64,000 bases of DNA from Clostridium bowmanii (GCF_018861315.1 NZ_JAHLDL010000017.1:35537-99536); one strand, 5' to 3'. Positions 8,830 to 18,439 are shown, counted from the first letter of the stretch. Notes: generated from the letters alone by a model not told the origin. A program made the numbers and translations.

Positions 8830-9417
8830 ATGAATGAAGACGGCAGCTATTATATTAGGTTAAATAGTAGGGTGGAAAAAATGATTAGAGCCTCAGAATT
8901 TTTAGGTTCTGGTCATAATGGAATAGTATATTTACTCCCTAACCAAAGAGTAATTAAAATTTTTAAAGATAAAAGAATTTGTGACAAGGAATATAACATT
9001 TTTATGAAAACTAGAAAAAGCAAATACTTTCCTAAAGTCTATGAACATGGAGATTACTACATTGTACGAGATTTGGCAGATGGACAGCGCCTAGATAAGT
9101 ATATCAAGAAGCATGGTATCACTAAAGAAATTTCACATAACCTTGTGAAGCTTATTGTGGAATTTAAGAGGCTTAATTTTAAAAGGCTAGATATTAGATG
9201 TAAAGACTTGTACTTAAAAGAAGGTTTTTCAATTACTGTAATTGATCCTAAAAATAATTATTCAAAAAAAGTGAATTACCCCAGACATCTAATGAAAGGA
9301 TTAAACAATTTAGGTGTATTAAACGAATTTTTATCGGTAGTTAGTGAGGTCGACCCTGAGTTTTATAAGCTATGGGATTCTAATTTTAAGCAGTATTTAG
9401 AAACGACTATTAAATAA
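8830..9417 (+). CDS. Divergent serine/threonine protein kinase-like protein
   Basis: This 195-aa protein has a kinase N-lobe: a glycine-rich loop GSGHNGIVY near residue 27 and a VIKIFKD lysine near residue 44. The C-lobe is minimal. Where active kinases carry HRD and DFG, it has LDIRCKDLYL and VIDPKNN, so the catalytic Asp may be replaced by the RCKD/IDP acidic residues. It is much shorter than the ~270 aa of a full kinase domain. The pattern is shared with small YrzF/YbdM-like kinases of Bacillus and clostridia, whose targets are mostly unknown. It is monocistronic with a good terminator after it. Confidence 0.75.
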   Translation: MNEDGSYYIRLNSRVEKMIRASEFLGSGHNGIVYLLPNQRVIKIFKDKRICDKEYNIFMKTRKSKYFPKVYEHGDYYIVRDLADGQRLDKYIKKHGITKEISHNLVKLIVEFKRLNFKRLDIRCKDLYLKEGFSITVIDPKNNYSKKVNYPRHLMKGLNNLGVLNEFLSVVSEVDPEFYKLWDSNFKQYLETTIK

Positions 9418-9438
9418 GTCACAATGGTCTAAAATAGC

Positions 9439-9476
9439 ATAAGAGGCTGAAACTCAATAAAATTTCAGTCTCTTAT
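9439..9476. terminator. Terminator between convergent genes
   Basis: A stem pairs 9439-9452 with 9463-9476 (14 bp, one mismatch) around a 10-base loop. It lies between the kinase-like gene (+) and the PIN gene (-). Confidence 0.8.
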
Positions 9477-9488
9477 CCTATTGTATTA

Positions 9489-9968
9489 TTATAAGACATT
9501 TAAATCTTTCAATTCATCTAGGAATTCTTGAAAGTTTAAGACCCTAGAAGCATCTAATATGATTTTTGCACTTCGGAGCATTTTTTTATCTTCCGTAACA
9601 AGTGTATAGTCTTTATTATTTTCACATAGCTCAATTAGACTATAGTCATTTATAGAGATTTTCTCTCCATTAATAAAATATATATTTTTGTTCTTCTCAT
9701 ACTTAATAAAAGCATCACGTAATCTCTCTTCATTGTCGTTAGGACTGTTATTGTTAACAATATGCCCTAACAATTTCAAAAATTTATTAGAGAGTATAAA
9801 GTCTTCCTTGAATTTTATATACTCTTTTACAGATAATTCTCCAGCAATATCTTCGGAAATTTTAAAATCAATAAATTCTATATTCTCAATAGAATCCAGT
9901 AAGGTAGGATATTTATTCCACACTTTTATTACAATATTAGTATCCAATAAATACTCTTTATAAATCAT
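9489..9968 (-). CDS. PIN-domain protein (putative ribonuclease)
   Basis: The protein opens with YLLDTNIVIKVW, the first acidic residue (Asp9) and Asn of a PIN fold. The later acidic patch ISINDYSLIELCENN and the TLVTEDKKM strand near residue 135 fit the remaining PIN metal ligands. Most stand-alone PIN proteins of this size (159 aa) are VapC-type toxins that cleave RNA, but no antitoxin-like gene is adjacent: upstream is a 300-bp spacer, then an unrelated divergent gene. It may be an orphan toxin or a housekeeping PIN nuclease. The ribosome binding site is ggag, 9 bases before the ATG. Confidence 0.72.
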   Translation of the reverse strand: MIYKEYLLDTNIVIKVWNKYPTLLDSIENIEFIDFKISEDIAGELSVKEYIKFKEDFILSNKFLKLLGHIVNNNSPNDNEERLRDAFIKYEKNKNIYFINGEKISINDYSLIELCENNKDYTLVTEDKKMLRSAKIILDASRVLNFQEFLDELKDLNVL

Positions 9969-10154
9969 TTTTTTATCTCCTTCTAGAATAAATCTATATT
10001 AGATTTTCAATAAAAAGATATCTTTATTTTTATTCTTCCCATTAATTTTAAAATACCATTAGTGTACATTTTAATCACCTACTATTATTTATTAATATTA
10101 TATTCGCTAATAAATAAATGGTTAACTATTATTAAATTTCTTAGAAATTTAACC

Positions 10155-10183
10155 TTGATAAATATAAGTAATGGCACTATAAT
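10155..10183 (+). promoter_or_regulatory. SigA-type promoter of the 62-aa gene
   Basis: TTGATA (10155-10160), a 17-bp spacer, then a perfect TATAAT (10178-10183). Transcription would start near 10190, giving an ~83-nt leader that includes the hairpin at 10245-10261. Confidence 0.8.
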
Positions 10184-10237
10184 TTAGATGCACTGTAGTT
10201 TAAATAGTAGTATTTGATTTTGTAACATTATATAATG

Positions 10238-10272
10238 AAAGGAGTAGCTGCTTTGCAGCTAAAAATAAAAAT
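10238..10272 (+). promoter_or_regulatory. Ribosome binding site separated from its start codon by a hairpin
   Basis: The only Shine-Dalgarno sequence, aaaggag (10238-10244), is 28 bases from the ATG at 10273, too far for normal initiation. Between them lies a perfect 7-bp stem (10245-10251 with 10255-10261, loop TTT). If the hairpin forms, the effective spacing falls to 11 bases. No alternative in-frame ATG, GTG or TTG exists between the SD and 10273. Confidence 0.7.
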
Positions 10273-10461
10273 ATGGAAGTACATGTATTTTTAAAAGGTA
10301 GTAAAGAAGCTGTTATTTATAAAGGGGATAGAATTGATGTATTGGATTTTGAAATGAACAAAGTTAAATATAAACAAATTAGATATTTTAGAAAAGGCAT
10401 CAGTAAAAGTGAACTAGTAGAAGAAGAAGGTATCAACAAAATAGTTAAAGTTGAGTTATAG
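10273..10461 (+). CDS. Small hypothetical protein (62 aa)
   Basis: A lysine- and glutamate-rich, beta-strand-like small protein of unknown family, without membrane segments. It is supported by a near-consensus promoter (10155-10183), a Shine-Dalgarno sequence brought close by a hairpin, and a 19-bp terminator after it. The start at 10273 is chosen because no other in-frame start lies downstream of the Shine-Dalgarno sequence. It is transcribed alone, convergent with the YgiQ-family gene. Confidence 0.68.
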   Translation: MEVHVFLKGSKEAVIYKGDRIDVLDFEMNKVKYKQIRYFRKGISKSELVEEEGINKIVKVEL

Positions 10462-10505
10462 TAATCTTACAACAACCCTAAAGGGATAGTGGTTTACCGC
10501 TTTAT

Positions 10506-10548
10506 TAATAAATACCTACATCCAATACATGGATGTAGGTATTTATTA
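10506..10548. terminator. Strong bidirectional terminator
   Basis: A perfect 19-bp stem (10506-10524 with 10530-10548) with a 5-base loop lies between the 62-aa gene and the convergent YgiQ gene. Confidence 0.9.
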
Positions 10549-10555
10549 TAGTTTA

Positions 10556-12574
10556 CTATTTTCTTTTTTTGTTTTTAGCTTTGTTTTTATTTTCTTGTCT
10601 ACTTCCAAAGCTTACCTTATTCCCAGTTATTGTAGGTTTGTTTTTCTTTTTATAGTTTTTATCTTTAGTATTATCTTTAGTCGTACCTTTTATATTTCTT
10701 TCTTTTTCTCTATCCTTTTGTTGCTTTGGTTTTGCGTTTGAGGTACTTAAATATTCCATATTTTTTTGACCCCTTGGTTTTACTAAACACTTAGGTCCGT
10801 AACCAATTAAATCTTCCCTATTTGCTTCTATTAAAGCTGAGTATACTAAATCATATTTCATAGGATCTCTATATTGAAGCAATGCCCTTTGCATAGCTTT
10901 TTCATGCTTGGTTTTAGGTACATGGACTTCTTGCATAGTTTCAGGATCAATTCCTGTATAAAACATGGTTGTTGATGGTGTTCCTGGAGTTGGATAAAAA
11001 TCTTGAACTTGTTCAGGTTGATAATTAGTATCCCTAAGGTATTCAGCTAGTTCTACAGATGAACTTATGTTGCATCCTGGGTGGCTAGACATTAAATAAG
11101 GAATAAGATATTGTTTCTTTCCTATTTTTTCAGTAGCCTTATAAAATTTCTCTCTGAATTTATCATAAGTTTTCCCAGCTGGTTTGCCCATGAATTTTAA
11201 AACTTTGTGAGATACATGCTCTGGTGCAACTTTTAGCTGCCCACTAACATGGTGCTCAATAAGCTCATTAAAGAAGGTATCATTTTTGTCTGCCATAATA
11301 TAGTCATAACGTAATCCTGAACGTACAAAAACTCTTTTAACATTTGGTAATTCTCTAAGCTTTCTGAGTACGTTTAAATACTCCATATGATCAACATTTA
11401 AATTCTTGCATGGAGCAGGATGTAAACATTGCTTATCTTTGCAAGCACCTACTTTTAATTGTTTATCACATGCGGGCTTTCTAAAATTGGCGGTAGGCCC
11501 TCCTACATCATGGATATATCCTTTAAAGCCCTTTAATTTTGTAATTTCTACTGCTTCCTCTATTAATGAATTTTCACTTCTGCTTTGAACAATTCTACCT
11601 TGATGAAAGGTTATAGCGCAGAAAGCACAGCTACCAAAACATCCTCTCGAACTAACTAAACTGAACTGAACTTCCTCTATAGCTGGTATTCCACCAAATT
11701 TTTCATACATAGGATGATAATTTCTTTGGTAGGGCAAGCCATAAACAACATCTAACTCTTCCCTAGTAAGAGGCATTTCTGGTTTATTTTGCACAAGATA
11801 CTTATTAGTATGCTTTTGGACTATAACACCTCCCCTAATAGGGTCTTGCTCATCATACTGTATTTTAAAAGCCTCTGCATATTTTTTCTTATCATTGCAG
11901 ACTTCCTTATAAGATGCTATTTCAACATGTTCACCTATATTTTCTATATTCTCTGTTACATAACAAGTTCCAAGTTCATGTGTAATATCTTTTATATCTA
12001 TACCTTCATTTAATTTATTTGCAACGTTAACAACTTGTTTCTCACCCATGCCAAATATTAGTAGATCTGCACCACTATCTATTAGCATGGACTTTCTTAC
12101 CTTGTCACTCCAATAATCATAGTGTGCAAACCGCCTTAAACTTGCTTCTAACCCTCCAATAATAAGAGGAATACCTTTATATGATTCTCTTATTTTATTA
12201 CAGTATACTATTGTTGCTCTGTCAGGCCTAAGGCCCATCTTTCCATCAGGAGAATACAAATCTTTTTCTCTTACTTTCTTGCTTACGGTATAATGATTAA
12301 CCATAGAATCCATATTACCAGCATTAACTAGGAATCCTAGCCTTGGTTTGCCGAGTTTCTTAAAGTCTTCTGTATCCTTCCAATTAGGTTGAGCTATTAT
12401 TCCTACTTTATAGCCTTCACTTTCTAGAACCCTTGAAATGATTGCCGTTCCAAAACTATGATGATCTACATATGCATCACCAGTAACTATAATAAAATCT
12501 AATTCAGTCCAACCTCTATCTATAATATCACTCATACTAATAGGTAAATATTTATTATCCGTCATTATTTCCAC
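10556..12574 (-). CDS. YgiQ-family radical SAM protein
   Basis: A large radical SAM protein (672 aa) with the CxxxCxxC iron-sulfur motif in [14 protein letters not shown] near residue 310, preceded by a B12-binding-like N-terminal region ([17 protein letters not shown]) characteristic of the UPF0313/YgiQ group. A second cysteine cluster ([21 protein letters not shown]) follows near residue 380. The C-terminal ~60 residues are a lysine-rich disordered tail, common in clostridial members. The biochemical role is not established. It is a monocistronic gene with a bidirectional terminator. Confidence 0.9.
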   Translation of the reverse strand: MEIMTDNKYLPISMSDIIDRGWTELDFIIVTGDAYVDHHSFGTAIISRVLESEGYKVGIIAQPNWKDTEDFKKLGKPRLGFLVNAGNMDSMVNHYTVSKKVREKDLYSPDGKMGLRPDRATIVYCNKIRESYKGIPLIIGGLEASLRRFAHYDYWSDKVRKSMLIDSGADLLIFGMGEKQVVNVANKLNEGIDIKDITHELGTCYVTENIENIGEHVEIASYKEVCNDKKKYAEAFKIQYDEQDPIRGGVIVQKHTNKYLVQNKPEMPLTREELDVVYGLPYQRNYHPMYEKFGGIPAIEEVQFSLVSSRGCFGSCAFCAITFHQGRIVQSRSENSLIEEAVEITKLKGFKGYIHDVGGPTANFRKPACDKQLKVGACKDKQCLHPAPCKNLNVDHMEYLNVLRKLRELPNVKRVFVRSGLRYDYIMADKNDTFFNELIEHHVSGQLKVAPEHVSHKVLKFMGKPAGKTYDKFREKFYKATEKIGKKQYLIPYLMSSHPGCNISSSVELAEYLRDTNYQPEQVQDFYPTPGTPSTTMFYTGIDPETMQEVHVPKTKHEKAMQRALLQYRDPMKYDLVYSALIEANREDLIGYGPKCLVKPRGQKNMEYLSTSNAKPKQQKDREKERNIKGTTKDNTKDKNYKKKNKPTITGNKVSFGSRQENKNKAKNKKRK

Positions 12575-12868
12575 CTTCTTTTACTTTAATCGTAAATTTC
12601 AATATTTAATTCAAAATATAATTATAGCATTCTTTACGATTTATTTCTTTTAAATATTAATTTTAATATTTACCTTGTTTTATATGAAATATATTTCTAC
12701 TTAATATTGTAAGTTATTGTTAACTGTAGTTTCATAGAAATATTATTTTAATAAAAATAACATTTCTTCCATATTTACATATAATAAAATTATAATAAAT
12801 CTTTTTGAAAATCTTATTACTCTAGTTTTTTTTGAATTGTCATAAAATGATAAATAAGGAGAGTATCC

Positions 12869-13255
12869 ATGAAAAAATTTATAAATGGTGTAAAAAGCGA
12901 AAGCTCAGAATCAAGTGAAGTGGCAGCAACAAATAATAGTGGCAGTATTCAACAAACTTTTGAAATGAATATTTACCATGGAAAAGGATCTTATGCTACT
13001 GGAGTTAGCAACACCTTCTGGTCAACATTAACTATCAAAGCCAAGATTCAGCAACCTCAAAATGGAATATGGACAATTATTATTAGAGATAAAGCAAATA
13101 AAAATTCAGTTATTTACGAGAATCATCATATGATACATGATAAAAAAATTTCGTTTAATTATAAAACAGGCTTAAAAACGAACCTTTTAATTGAAGCTAC
13201 TTGGACTCATGCTAAAGATACAATTCTAAGCGGAGAAATATTAATTAATTACTAG
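12869..13255 (+). CDS. Hypothetical protein, beta-rich (128 aa)
   Basis: After a Ser/Glu-rich N-terminal stretch of about 30 residues come alternating strands reminiscent of an immunoglobulin-like or beta-sandwich fold, with a conserved-looking Trp/His-rich C-terminus (EATWTHAKDT). There is no signal peptide. A good aaggagag ribosome binding site lies 7 bases before the ATG. It is followed 98 bp later by an MFS transporter on the same strand. I do not recognise the family. Confidence 0.7.
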   Translation: MKKFINGVKSESSESSEVAATNNSGSIQQTFEMNIYHGKGSYATGVSNTFWSTLTIKAKIQQPQNGIWTIIIRDKANKNSVIYENHHMIHDKKISFNYKTGLKTNLLIEATWTHAKDTILSGEILINY

Positions 13256-13352
13256 ATAGATGAATTTAAAAAGGTATTTAGATATGCTTTTTTATTGAAT
13301 TCTATTATTTTTTATAATATACTTAATTTAGTTAGAATGAGGGGGAATAAGG

Positions 13353-14591
13353 GTGATTGATAGTGAGAAAAAAACTAATGAGAGTGGGCTAGTAAAAAAA
13401 CAAAGGTTGAAAGAAAAATTTTCAACCTTGTGTTGCAAATTCAATAACGATAGAGATTTTAAGTTGTTTTTAATAGTAGGACTATTTACTGGAATAGCCA
13501 GTGGTATTAACTCAACTGTGTTTAATAACTTTCTAAGCGATACATATAAATTAACAGCTTCTGCTAGAGGTATTGTAGAATTTCCTCGTGAGTTGCCAGG
13601 TGTATTAATAGTTATAGTACTCGGAATACTCGCATTTCTTGGTGACATAAAAATAGCAATAGTAGGCATGTTCTTTGCCTCTCTTGGAATGCTAGGCCTT
13701 GGATTATTTTCTCCCTCTTTTGCATCTATGCTTTTATGGATGATGTTACTTAGCCTAGGTATACATATTTTTATGCCACTATCTGCTGGTATAGGTATGA
13801 ATCTTTCTGAGGCTGGAAATTATGGTGCAAGGCTAGGAAGATATAGCGCATATAACCTAATTGCTACTATCGTGGGTTATTCCATTGTATGGTTTGGGTT
13901 TAAGTACTTTAATCTTACATATCAAATTGCCTTTGTGATAGCCTCAGTTTTTTATATTTTTGCAGCCTTTTTTCTTGGTCTAATGAAATCTAAAAAACCA
14001 AAGAGAAAAAAGGCAACCCTTGTTTTTAAGAAAAAATATACTTTATATTATTGCCTTAGTGTAGTTAATGGTGCAAGAAAGCAGATTTTTTTGACATTTG
14101 CTCCCTGGGTGCTTATCAAAGAGTTCAATGTTGATCCTCCTACTTTTGCTATACTAGGATTAATAATTGCTGTATTAAGCATCTTTACAAGAACCATTGT
14201 TGGCAATGCTATAGATATAAAAGGTGAAAGATATGTGCTTTCATTTGAAGCAATAGTTCTTATAGTAATTTGCATGGGCTATTCCTTTGCGGCTGATTTA
14301 GTTCCACCCAGCATTGCTGTGATAATTATCGCGTCGTGTTACGTTATAGATAATTCACTAAGTGTAGTAGAAATGGCAAGATCTACTTATATAAAAAAGA
14401 TTGCTATATGCCCAGAAGACGTTATTCCTACTCTATCTGCAGGTACGAGTTTTGATCATGTAATCGCAATGTCAATACCTTTTGTAGGTGGTATATTATG
14501 GACAACTATGGGATATCAATATGTTTTCATTGTTGCTGCATTCATTGCTGCTATTAATTTGTTTTTGTCTCTAAAAATAAAAATAGATTAG
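13353..14591 (+). CDS. Major facilitator superfamily transporter
   Basis: A 412-aa MFS permease with about 12 hydrophobic segments after a ~35-residue charged cytoplasmic N-terminus. The start is GTG, chosen because a gagggggaataagg Shine-Dalgarno lies just upstream and no ATG fits. The loop between helices 2 and 3 is short and the central loop is lysine-rich (KSKKPKRKKAT). The substrate is not predictable from motifs. It ends at a classic terminator. Confidence 0.85.
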   Translation: MIDSEKKTNESGLVKKQRLKEKFSTLCCKFNNDRDFKLFLIVGLFTGIASGINSTVFNNFLSDTYKLTASARGIVEFPRELPGVLIVIVLGILAFLGDIKIAIVGMFFASLGMLGLGLFSPSFASMLLWMMLLSLGIHIFMPLSAGIGMNLSEAGNYGARLGRYSAYNLIATIVGYSIVWFGFKYFNLTYQIAFVIASVFYIFAAFFLGLMKSKKPKRKKATLVFKKKYTLYYCLSVVNGARKQIFLTFAPWVLIKEFNVDPPTFAILGLIIAVLSIFTRTIVGNAIDIKGERYVLSFEAIVLIVICMGYSFAADLVPPSIAVIIIASCYVIDNSLSVVEMARSTYIKKIAICPEDVIPTLSAGTSFDHVIAMSIPFVGGILWTTMGYQYVFIVAAFIAAINLFLSLKIKID

Positions 14592-14596
14592 ATGCA

Positions 14597-14630
14597 AAAA
14601 AACATTAAATCTTATGATTTAATGTTTTTT
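14597..14630 (+). terminator. Terminator of the MFS gene
   Basis: A perfect 15-bp stem (14597-14611 with 14616-14630), loop TTAT, with T-run in both directions. Confidence 0.9.
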
Positions 14631-14663
14631 TATTTATAGAAAATAATCAAACAATTATATTTA

Positions 14664-14975
14664 TTAGCCTTCTTCATTAACTTTTTCTAATAGTGCAAAA
14701 AAGTCTTGTTCATTTTTCTTTTCTAAATATTTATCAATAAGTGATCGAGTAGACATTTTATTTAGACCTTTATACCCATTATCCAATATATCAGTTAAAA
14801 CATTCATGAAATAATCCTTACTTTTATCTATATCCTTAAGCATGTTATATGATATATCCTTTATTAATTCTTGTTTTATAGCTTCTCGTAGATTTTCAGT
14901 ATATTCCTTCATAACTATTTGTGTGTCTTCAGGATATTCAGAAAAATCTCCTGACATTATATCTTCAATTTTCAT
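14664..14975 (-). CDS. Hypothetical helical protein (103 aa)
   Basis: An acidic, all-helical small protein. The frame is open up to 15011, but an aaggag ribosome binding site sits 7 bases before the internal ATG at 14975 and none fits the earlier one, so the shorter form is chosen. It begins 52 bp after the degV stop on the same strand and probably shares its transcript. No family is recognised. Confidence 0.75.
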   Translation of the reverse strand: MKIEDIMSGDFSEYPEDTQIVMKEYTENLREAIKQELIKDISYNMLKDIDKSKDYFMNVLTDILDNGYKGLNKMSTRSLIDKYLEKKNEQDFFALLEKVNEEG

Positions 14976-15027
14976 TAGGACACTCCTTAATATTTTCTTT
15001 TTATATTTCATTAGATGTATATATTAT

Positions 15028-15885
15028 TTAATTTTTTATAGTGGGCTCTTTTACTACAATAATCCCAAGTAAACCAGGACCCGTATGAACTCCAGCTACT
15101 GGACTTATTTCTCCAAAAGATAATCTCGTAATATTGGGAAGAGATGCAATTGTTTGAGAAAAAGCCTTTACTTCTTCATAAGCTCCACCATGCATAACCC
15201 AAATTTTACAAGGAGTATGCTCTAGTGCTTCTCTAGCAATATCTACAAGCTTGCTTATGGCTTTCTTTTTTCCCTTTGCCTTTGCATAAGTATAATATAC
15301 ACCATCGTTATTAATGGAAATAATAGGTTTTATATTTAATATTTCACCTATAGTGCCAGACACCTTTCCGATTCTCCCACCTTTAATTAGATATTTAAGA
15401 GTATCCACTGCATAATAAACAGTAACTCTGCTTTGTATTTCAGGGAGAGCTTCTACAATTTGCTCAAAACTTTTTCCATCTTTTATCATTTCTCCACATT
15501 CTTCAACTAATGCAGCTTCACCAATAGTTAGAGATTTAGAATCAAAAACACAGGTCTCTATAGATGGGTGATTTTCACTTACCAATCTCAATGTATTATA
15601 TGTGCCTGATAAATTTGAAGATATAATTACTGCGATGGCATGAGTATAGCCCTCCTCTTCAAGCTTTAGATACATTTCTTCCATATCTTGCATTGAAGGT
15701 AATGAAGTTGAGGGAACTTCATATACAAAATTATCATATACCTCTTTTGGTGTAATAGTTACTCTGTCGATGTACTCTTTGTCTTTATATATTATTCTTA
15801 GAGGAAGTACTTTTAGATCGTACCTTTGGATCATTTCTTTATCAACATCGGAAGTACTGTCCGTAATAAGTGCAATTTTATTCAT
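15028..15885 (-). CDS. DegV family fatty-acid-binding protein
   Basis: A 285-aa DegV protein. The N-terminal ITDSTSDVD motif, the SSNLSGTYNT ligand loop and GGRIGK in the second domain are typical. DegV/FakB proteins bind a fatty acid and present it to the kinase FakA for phosphorylation and phospholipid synthesis. No fakA is adjacent here, as is normal for the multiple clostridial paralogues. It is followed on the same strand by a small helical gene. Confidence 0.93.
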   Translation of the reverse strand: MNKIALITDSTSDVDKEMIQRYDLKVLPLRIIYKDKEYIDRVTITPKEVYDNFVYEVPSTSLPSMQDMEEMYLKLEEEGYTHAIAVIISSNLSGTYNTLRLVSENHPSIETCVFDSKSLTIGEAALVEECGEMIKDGKSFEQIVEALPEIQSRVTVYYAVDTLKYLIKGGRIGKVSGTIGEILNIKPIISINNDGVYYTYAKAKGKKKAISKLVDIAREALEHTPCKIWVMHGGAYEEVKAFSQTIASLPNITRLSFGEISPVAGVHTGPGLLGIIVVKEPTIKN

Positions 15886-16115
15886 TTTAACTTCACCTTT
15901 CTACAATGAAAATTTTATTATTTTAATTAACTACAAACTATTAAATAAACTAGATCAGTTTCCCCTTATCTTTCAATAATTTACTAGTTAACAATATTAT
16001 ACCCTTTTATGCCTATAACTAAAACATTTTATTCATTCCAGATTTTTAAATTGATTGGAATAAATGTTATAATACGTTCCATACGCAACAATTGCTTTGG
16101 CTATACTTTTCCTAC

Positions 16116-16439
16116 TTATTTTCTATGGTACTTATAATAAGCCATAACCTCTACATTTTCTCCTGTTTTATCCTCAACATAACTCAGTATTACTCCTTCT
16201 TGGCTCAACAATTCCGAGCATTGTAAACCTTTTATGGAATGTGTGAAAATAATTTTATTTCCACTAGTTATAATAAAATCACCATTATTAATATTTATCA
16301 CGCAGCCCTTTCCTATTATAGATTCACCATATTTATATGGGTCTCTAGTTGTTACATACCTTACCTCGAAATTATTGATTCTCATAAGTCTTGCTTCATT
16401 TTCCTTTATTTCTTTCCGCTTTTTACTATTAAAAAACAT
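16116..16439 (-). CDS. Hypothetical protein (107 aa)
   Basis: A small soluble protein with a lysine-rich N-terminus and a beta-rich body containing GKGCVININNGDFIITSG, which suggests a small barrel. An agggtga ribosome binding site precedes the ATG. It has no operon partner and I do not recognise the family. Confidence 0.65.
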   Translation of the reverse strand: MFFNSKKRKEIKENEARLMRINNFEVRYVTTRDPYKYGESIIGKGCVININNGDFIITSGNKIIFTHSIKGLQCSELLSQEGVILSYVEDKTGENVEVMAYYKYHRK

Positions 16440-16673
16440 TTCATCACCCTATCCTATATATTAATTATATTATACAACAAATTTAAACTAGGATACTTAT
16501 TAGTTTTTTTTGAGTACGCATAATTACATGATTTATTTGTATTCTACGTATTAATTGCAGCTTACTCCGATTTGTTTAACATTTAAACCACTTTGTATAT
16601 TTCAACTAAATTTAGGTCATTATAATATTTAAAGAGATTCAGAAATAACTATATGCGAAAGGTAGTGTATTAT

Positions 16674-16826
16674 ATGGGTTTTTTACGTTGGTTAGGCGGG
16701 ATAGTAGTATTTTTTTGGGCTTTAGGGCTTATATTCAGAATTGGTGGCGGTATGATTAATACTTTACTTATAGTAGCTGCAATAATTTTCATAGTAGATA
16801 GAATTTCTGGGAAAAGAATCAGATAA
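16674..16826 (+). CDS. lmo0937-family small membrane protein (50 aa)
   Basis: A 50-residue membrane protein with two hydrophobic segments (about residues 4-22 and 27-42) joined by a glycine-rich turn (RIGGG) and ending in a basic tail (DRISGKRIR). This layout matches the lmo0937/DUF5670 family of short stress-associated membrane proteins widespread in bacteria. A gaaagg ribosome binding site lies 11 bases before the ATG. The in-frame GTG at 16665 is too close to the Shine-Dalgarno sequence. It is monocistronic with a 22-bp terminator about 75 bp downstream. Confidence 0.8.
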   Translation: MGFLRWLGGIVVFFWALGLIFRIGGGMINTLLIVAAIIFIVDRISGKRIR

Positions 16827-16900
16827 AAAACTATTAAGCTAGGAATATTTTTTAATTTAATTCACATTTAAAAGACATAATATTAACACTATAATAGAAA

Positions 16901-16946
16901 AATGGAGTAAGTATATTTGATTGTAATCAAATATACTTACTCCATT
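16901..16946. terminator. Strong bidirectional terminator
   Basis: An almost continuous 22-bp inverted repeat (16901-16922 with 16925-16946) lies between the convergent lmo0937-like gene and the 101-aa gene, overlapping the last bases of the latter. Confidence 0.88.
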
Positions 16947-17250
16947 ATATTTTTGCCTTTTTTGCTATTCCAGCATATAAATATTCTAGATGTTTCGTAT
17001 CTACTTTTTCACTCTTCAAAATATCCATTCTAGTTTCAGCCATTTTTAGACCTTCCTTTGCGCCATGAAAGTCCTTTTGTTTTATGCAGGAGCTTGCATA
17101 TTCTAACAAATAATCAACTTTTATCACTAGTTTTGCTAAATTTTCTTTATCCTCATTAACTAGTTTTATGAATAGAGAATATATTTGCGGAGAAGCACTT
17201 GCCTTGGTATTATATAAAAGATCGTTATTTGTACTATTTTTTTTTGCCAT
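16945..17250 (-). CDS. Hypothetical helical protein (101 aa)
   Basis: A helical, lysine-rich small protein. The central part (YLLEYASSCIKQKDFHGAKE) resembles a single TPR-like helical hairpin. The ggaggg ribosome binding site precedes the ATG by 7 bases. It may be co-transcribed with the methyltransferase-like gene encoded downstream of an adjacent terminator, but the spacing (100 bp) does not decide this. Function unknown. Confidence 0.7.
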   Translation of the reverse strand: MAKKNSTNNDLLYNTKASASPQIYSLFIKLVNEDKENLAKLVIKVDYLLEYASSCIKQKDFHGAKEGLKMAETRMDILKSEKVDTKHLEYLYAGIAKKAKI

Positions 17251-17351
17251 AATTAATCCCTCCCTACAATTTTGTCTATTACATCAATTCTTTCGCTTGA
17301 CTTCAGTTCACACTTATTGTAAAAAACCCAAGGACTGAAATTAGGGAATTT

Positions 17352-18296
17352 TTAACTACAGATATATATATGCCTTATAAATGTTCCTTTAGAAACAGTA
17401 CACCTATCATCTATATTAAACCCAACGGAAGTTATTTGCTGCTCCATGTCATCAAAAGTAATGATTACCATTTTATCGGCTATTCTACGAGCACTATCCA
17501 TAATAGCTAACTGCTCATCTGTGGTAATTTGAGTAAATATGCCATATGGAAGATCAACTATAGCCACATTATACTTATTTTTAATATCATGCATGTCACC
17601 AATAGTTATTATATCTTCATATCCAAAATACCTAAGATTTGTTTTAGCATTTTTACCTATGAAGGGATTTATCTCATAACCATTAATATTAATTCCCATT
17701 GAAATAGCTTCAATTAGTACTGTTCCAATTCCACAACAAGGATCTACAACACTTAAACCTAGATTATTACCTACTGCTATGTTAACTAGTGCTCTACAAA
17801 CATTTACCTTTAGAGCATTAGAATATGAAAAAGGTTTTTTGTTATGAAATAACCAATCCGAAGTATTACTTTCAATTTCACCAAATACCCATTTGTTATC
17901 TATTTTTGTAATGCCAAAGGTGATTTTAGGATTTTTCATTTCAGCTTCTCCAAGTATATTAAAGCCTATTTCGAACTCTATACTACGTCCTTCATGAAAA
18001 CCCATGATTTCATCATCAGCATTTATATAAGCAACCTTATAATCTGCACTGGTCAGTTTGTCCATAACAATTTGATCAACAATTTGCTTCATTGTGTCTC
18101 CAGTATACATTATGGAAATACACTTTTTAATATAAGGACTTCTAGAGGAATCTACATAAATATCAGAAAATATGTGTTTTCCATTAAGAGGCTTATTAAA
18201 GAGGCATTTTGTTTCCATTTTGCATAGGCTTTCTTCATCTTTAGAATAATTGGTTGTGTATAAATACTTATTATCATTTTGTGGTAACTGAAACAT
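17352..18296 (-). CDS. TRM11-like RNA/DNA methyltransferase
   Basis: A Rossmann-fold SAM-dependent methyltransferase of the UPF0020/TRM11 type. The SAM-binding motif I is DPCCGIGTVLIEA (near residue 180), motif II NGYEINP, and the catalytic motif IV is DLPYG, the (N/D)PPY-like loop used for exocyclic amino groups. The N-terminal ~150 residues would carry substrate recognition. In this family the usual product is N2-methylguanosine in tRNA, but the target here is unproven. Length is 314 aa. Confidence 0.85.
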   Translation of the reverse strand: MFQLPQNDNKYLYTTNYSKDEESLCKMETKCLFNKPLNGKHIFSDIYVDSSRSPYIKKCISIMYTGDTMKQIVDQIVMDKLTSADYKVAYINADDEIMGFHEGRSIEFEIGFNILGEAEMKNPKITFGITKIDNKWVFGEIESNTSDWLFHNKKPFSYSNALKVNVCRALVNIAVGNNLGLSVVDPCCGIGTVLIEAISMGININGYEINPFIGKNAKTNLRYFGYEDIITIGDMHDIKNKYNVAIVDLPYGIFTQITTDEQLAIMDSARRIADKMVIITFDDMEQQITSVGFNIDDRCTVSKGTFIRHIYICS

Positions 18297-18328
18297 TAAA
18301 CAAAAACCTCCCTTTCTACAATATAAAA

Positions 18329-18349
18329 ACCACCTTATTAAAAGGTGGT
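18329..18349 (-). terminator. Terminator of the alpha/beta hydrolase gene
   Basis: An 8-bp GC-rich stem (accacctt, 18329-18336, with 18342-18349) and 5-base loop; on the minus strand it is followed by TTTTT. Confidence 0.8.
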
Positions 18350-18439
18350 ACGTTATTTATAATTTTACTTATAGTTTCAGTATATCACACTACTAAGAAA
18401 TTATTTAAACTTTTGTGGAAATTGCTTAACTATTCCATT

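Noticed and set aside
10529..10741. 70-codon plus-strand open frame
   Set aside because: Antisense of the lysine-rich tail of the YgiQ-family gene; Phe/Ser-rich shadow.
16234..16523. Two plus-strand open frames
   Set aside because: Antisense shadows of the 107-aa minus-strand gene and its leader.
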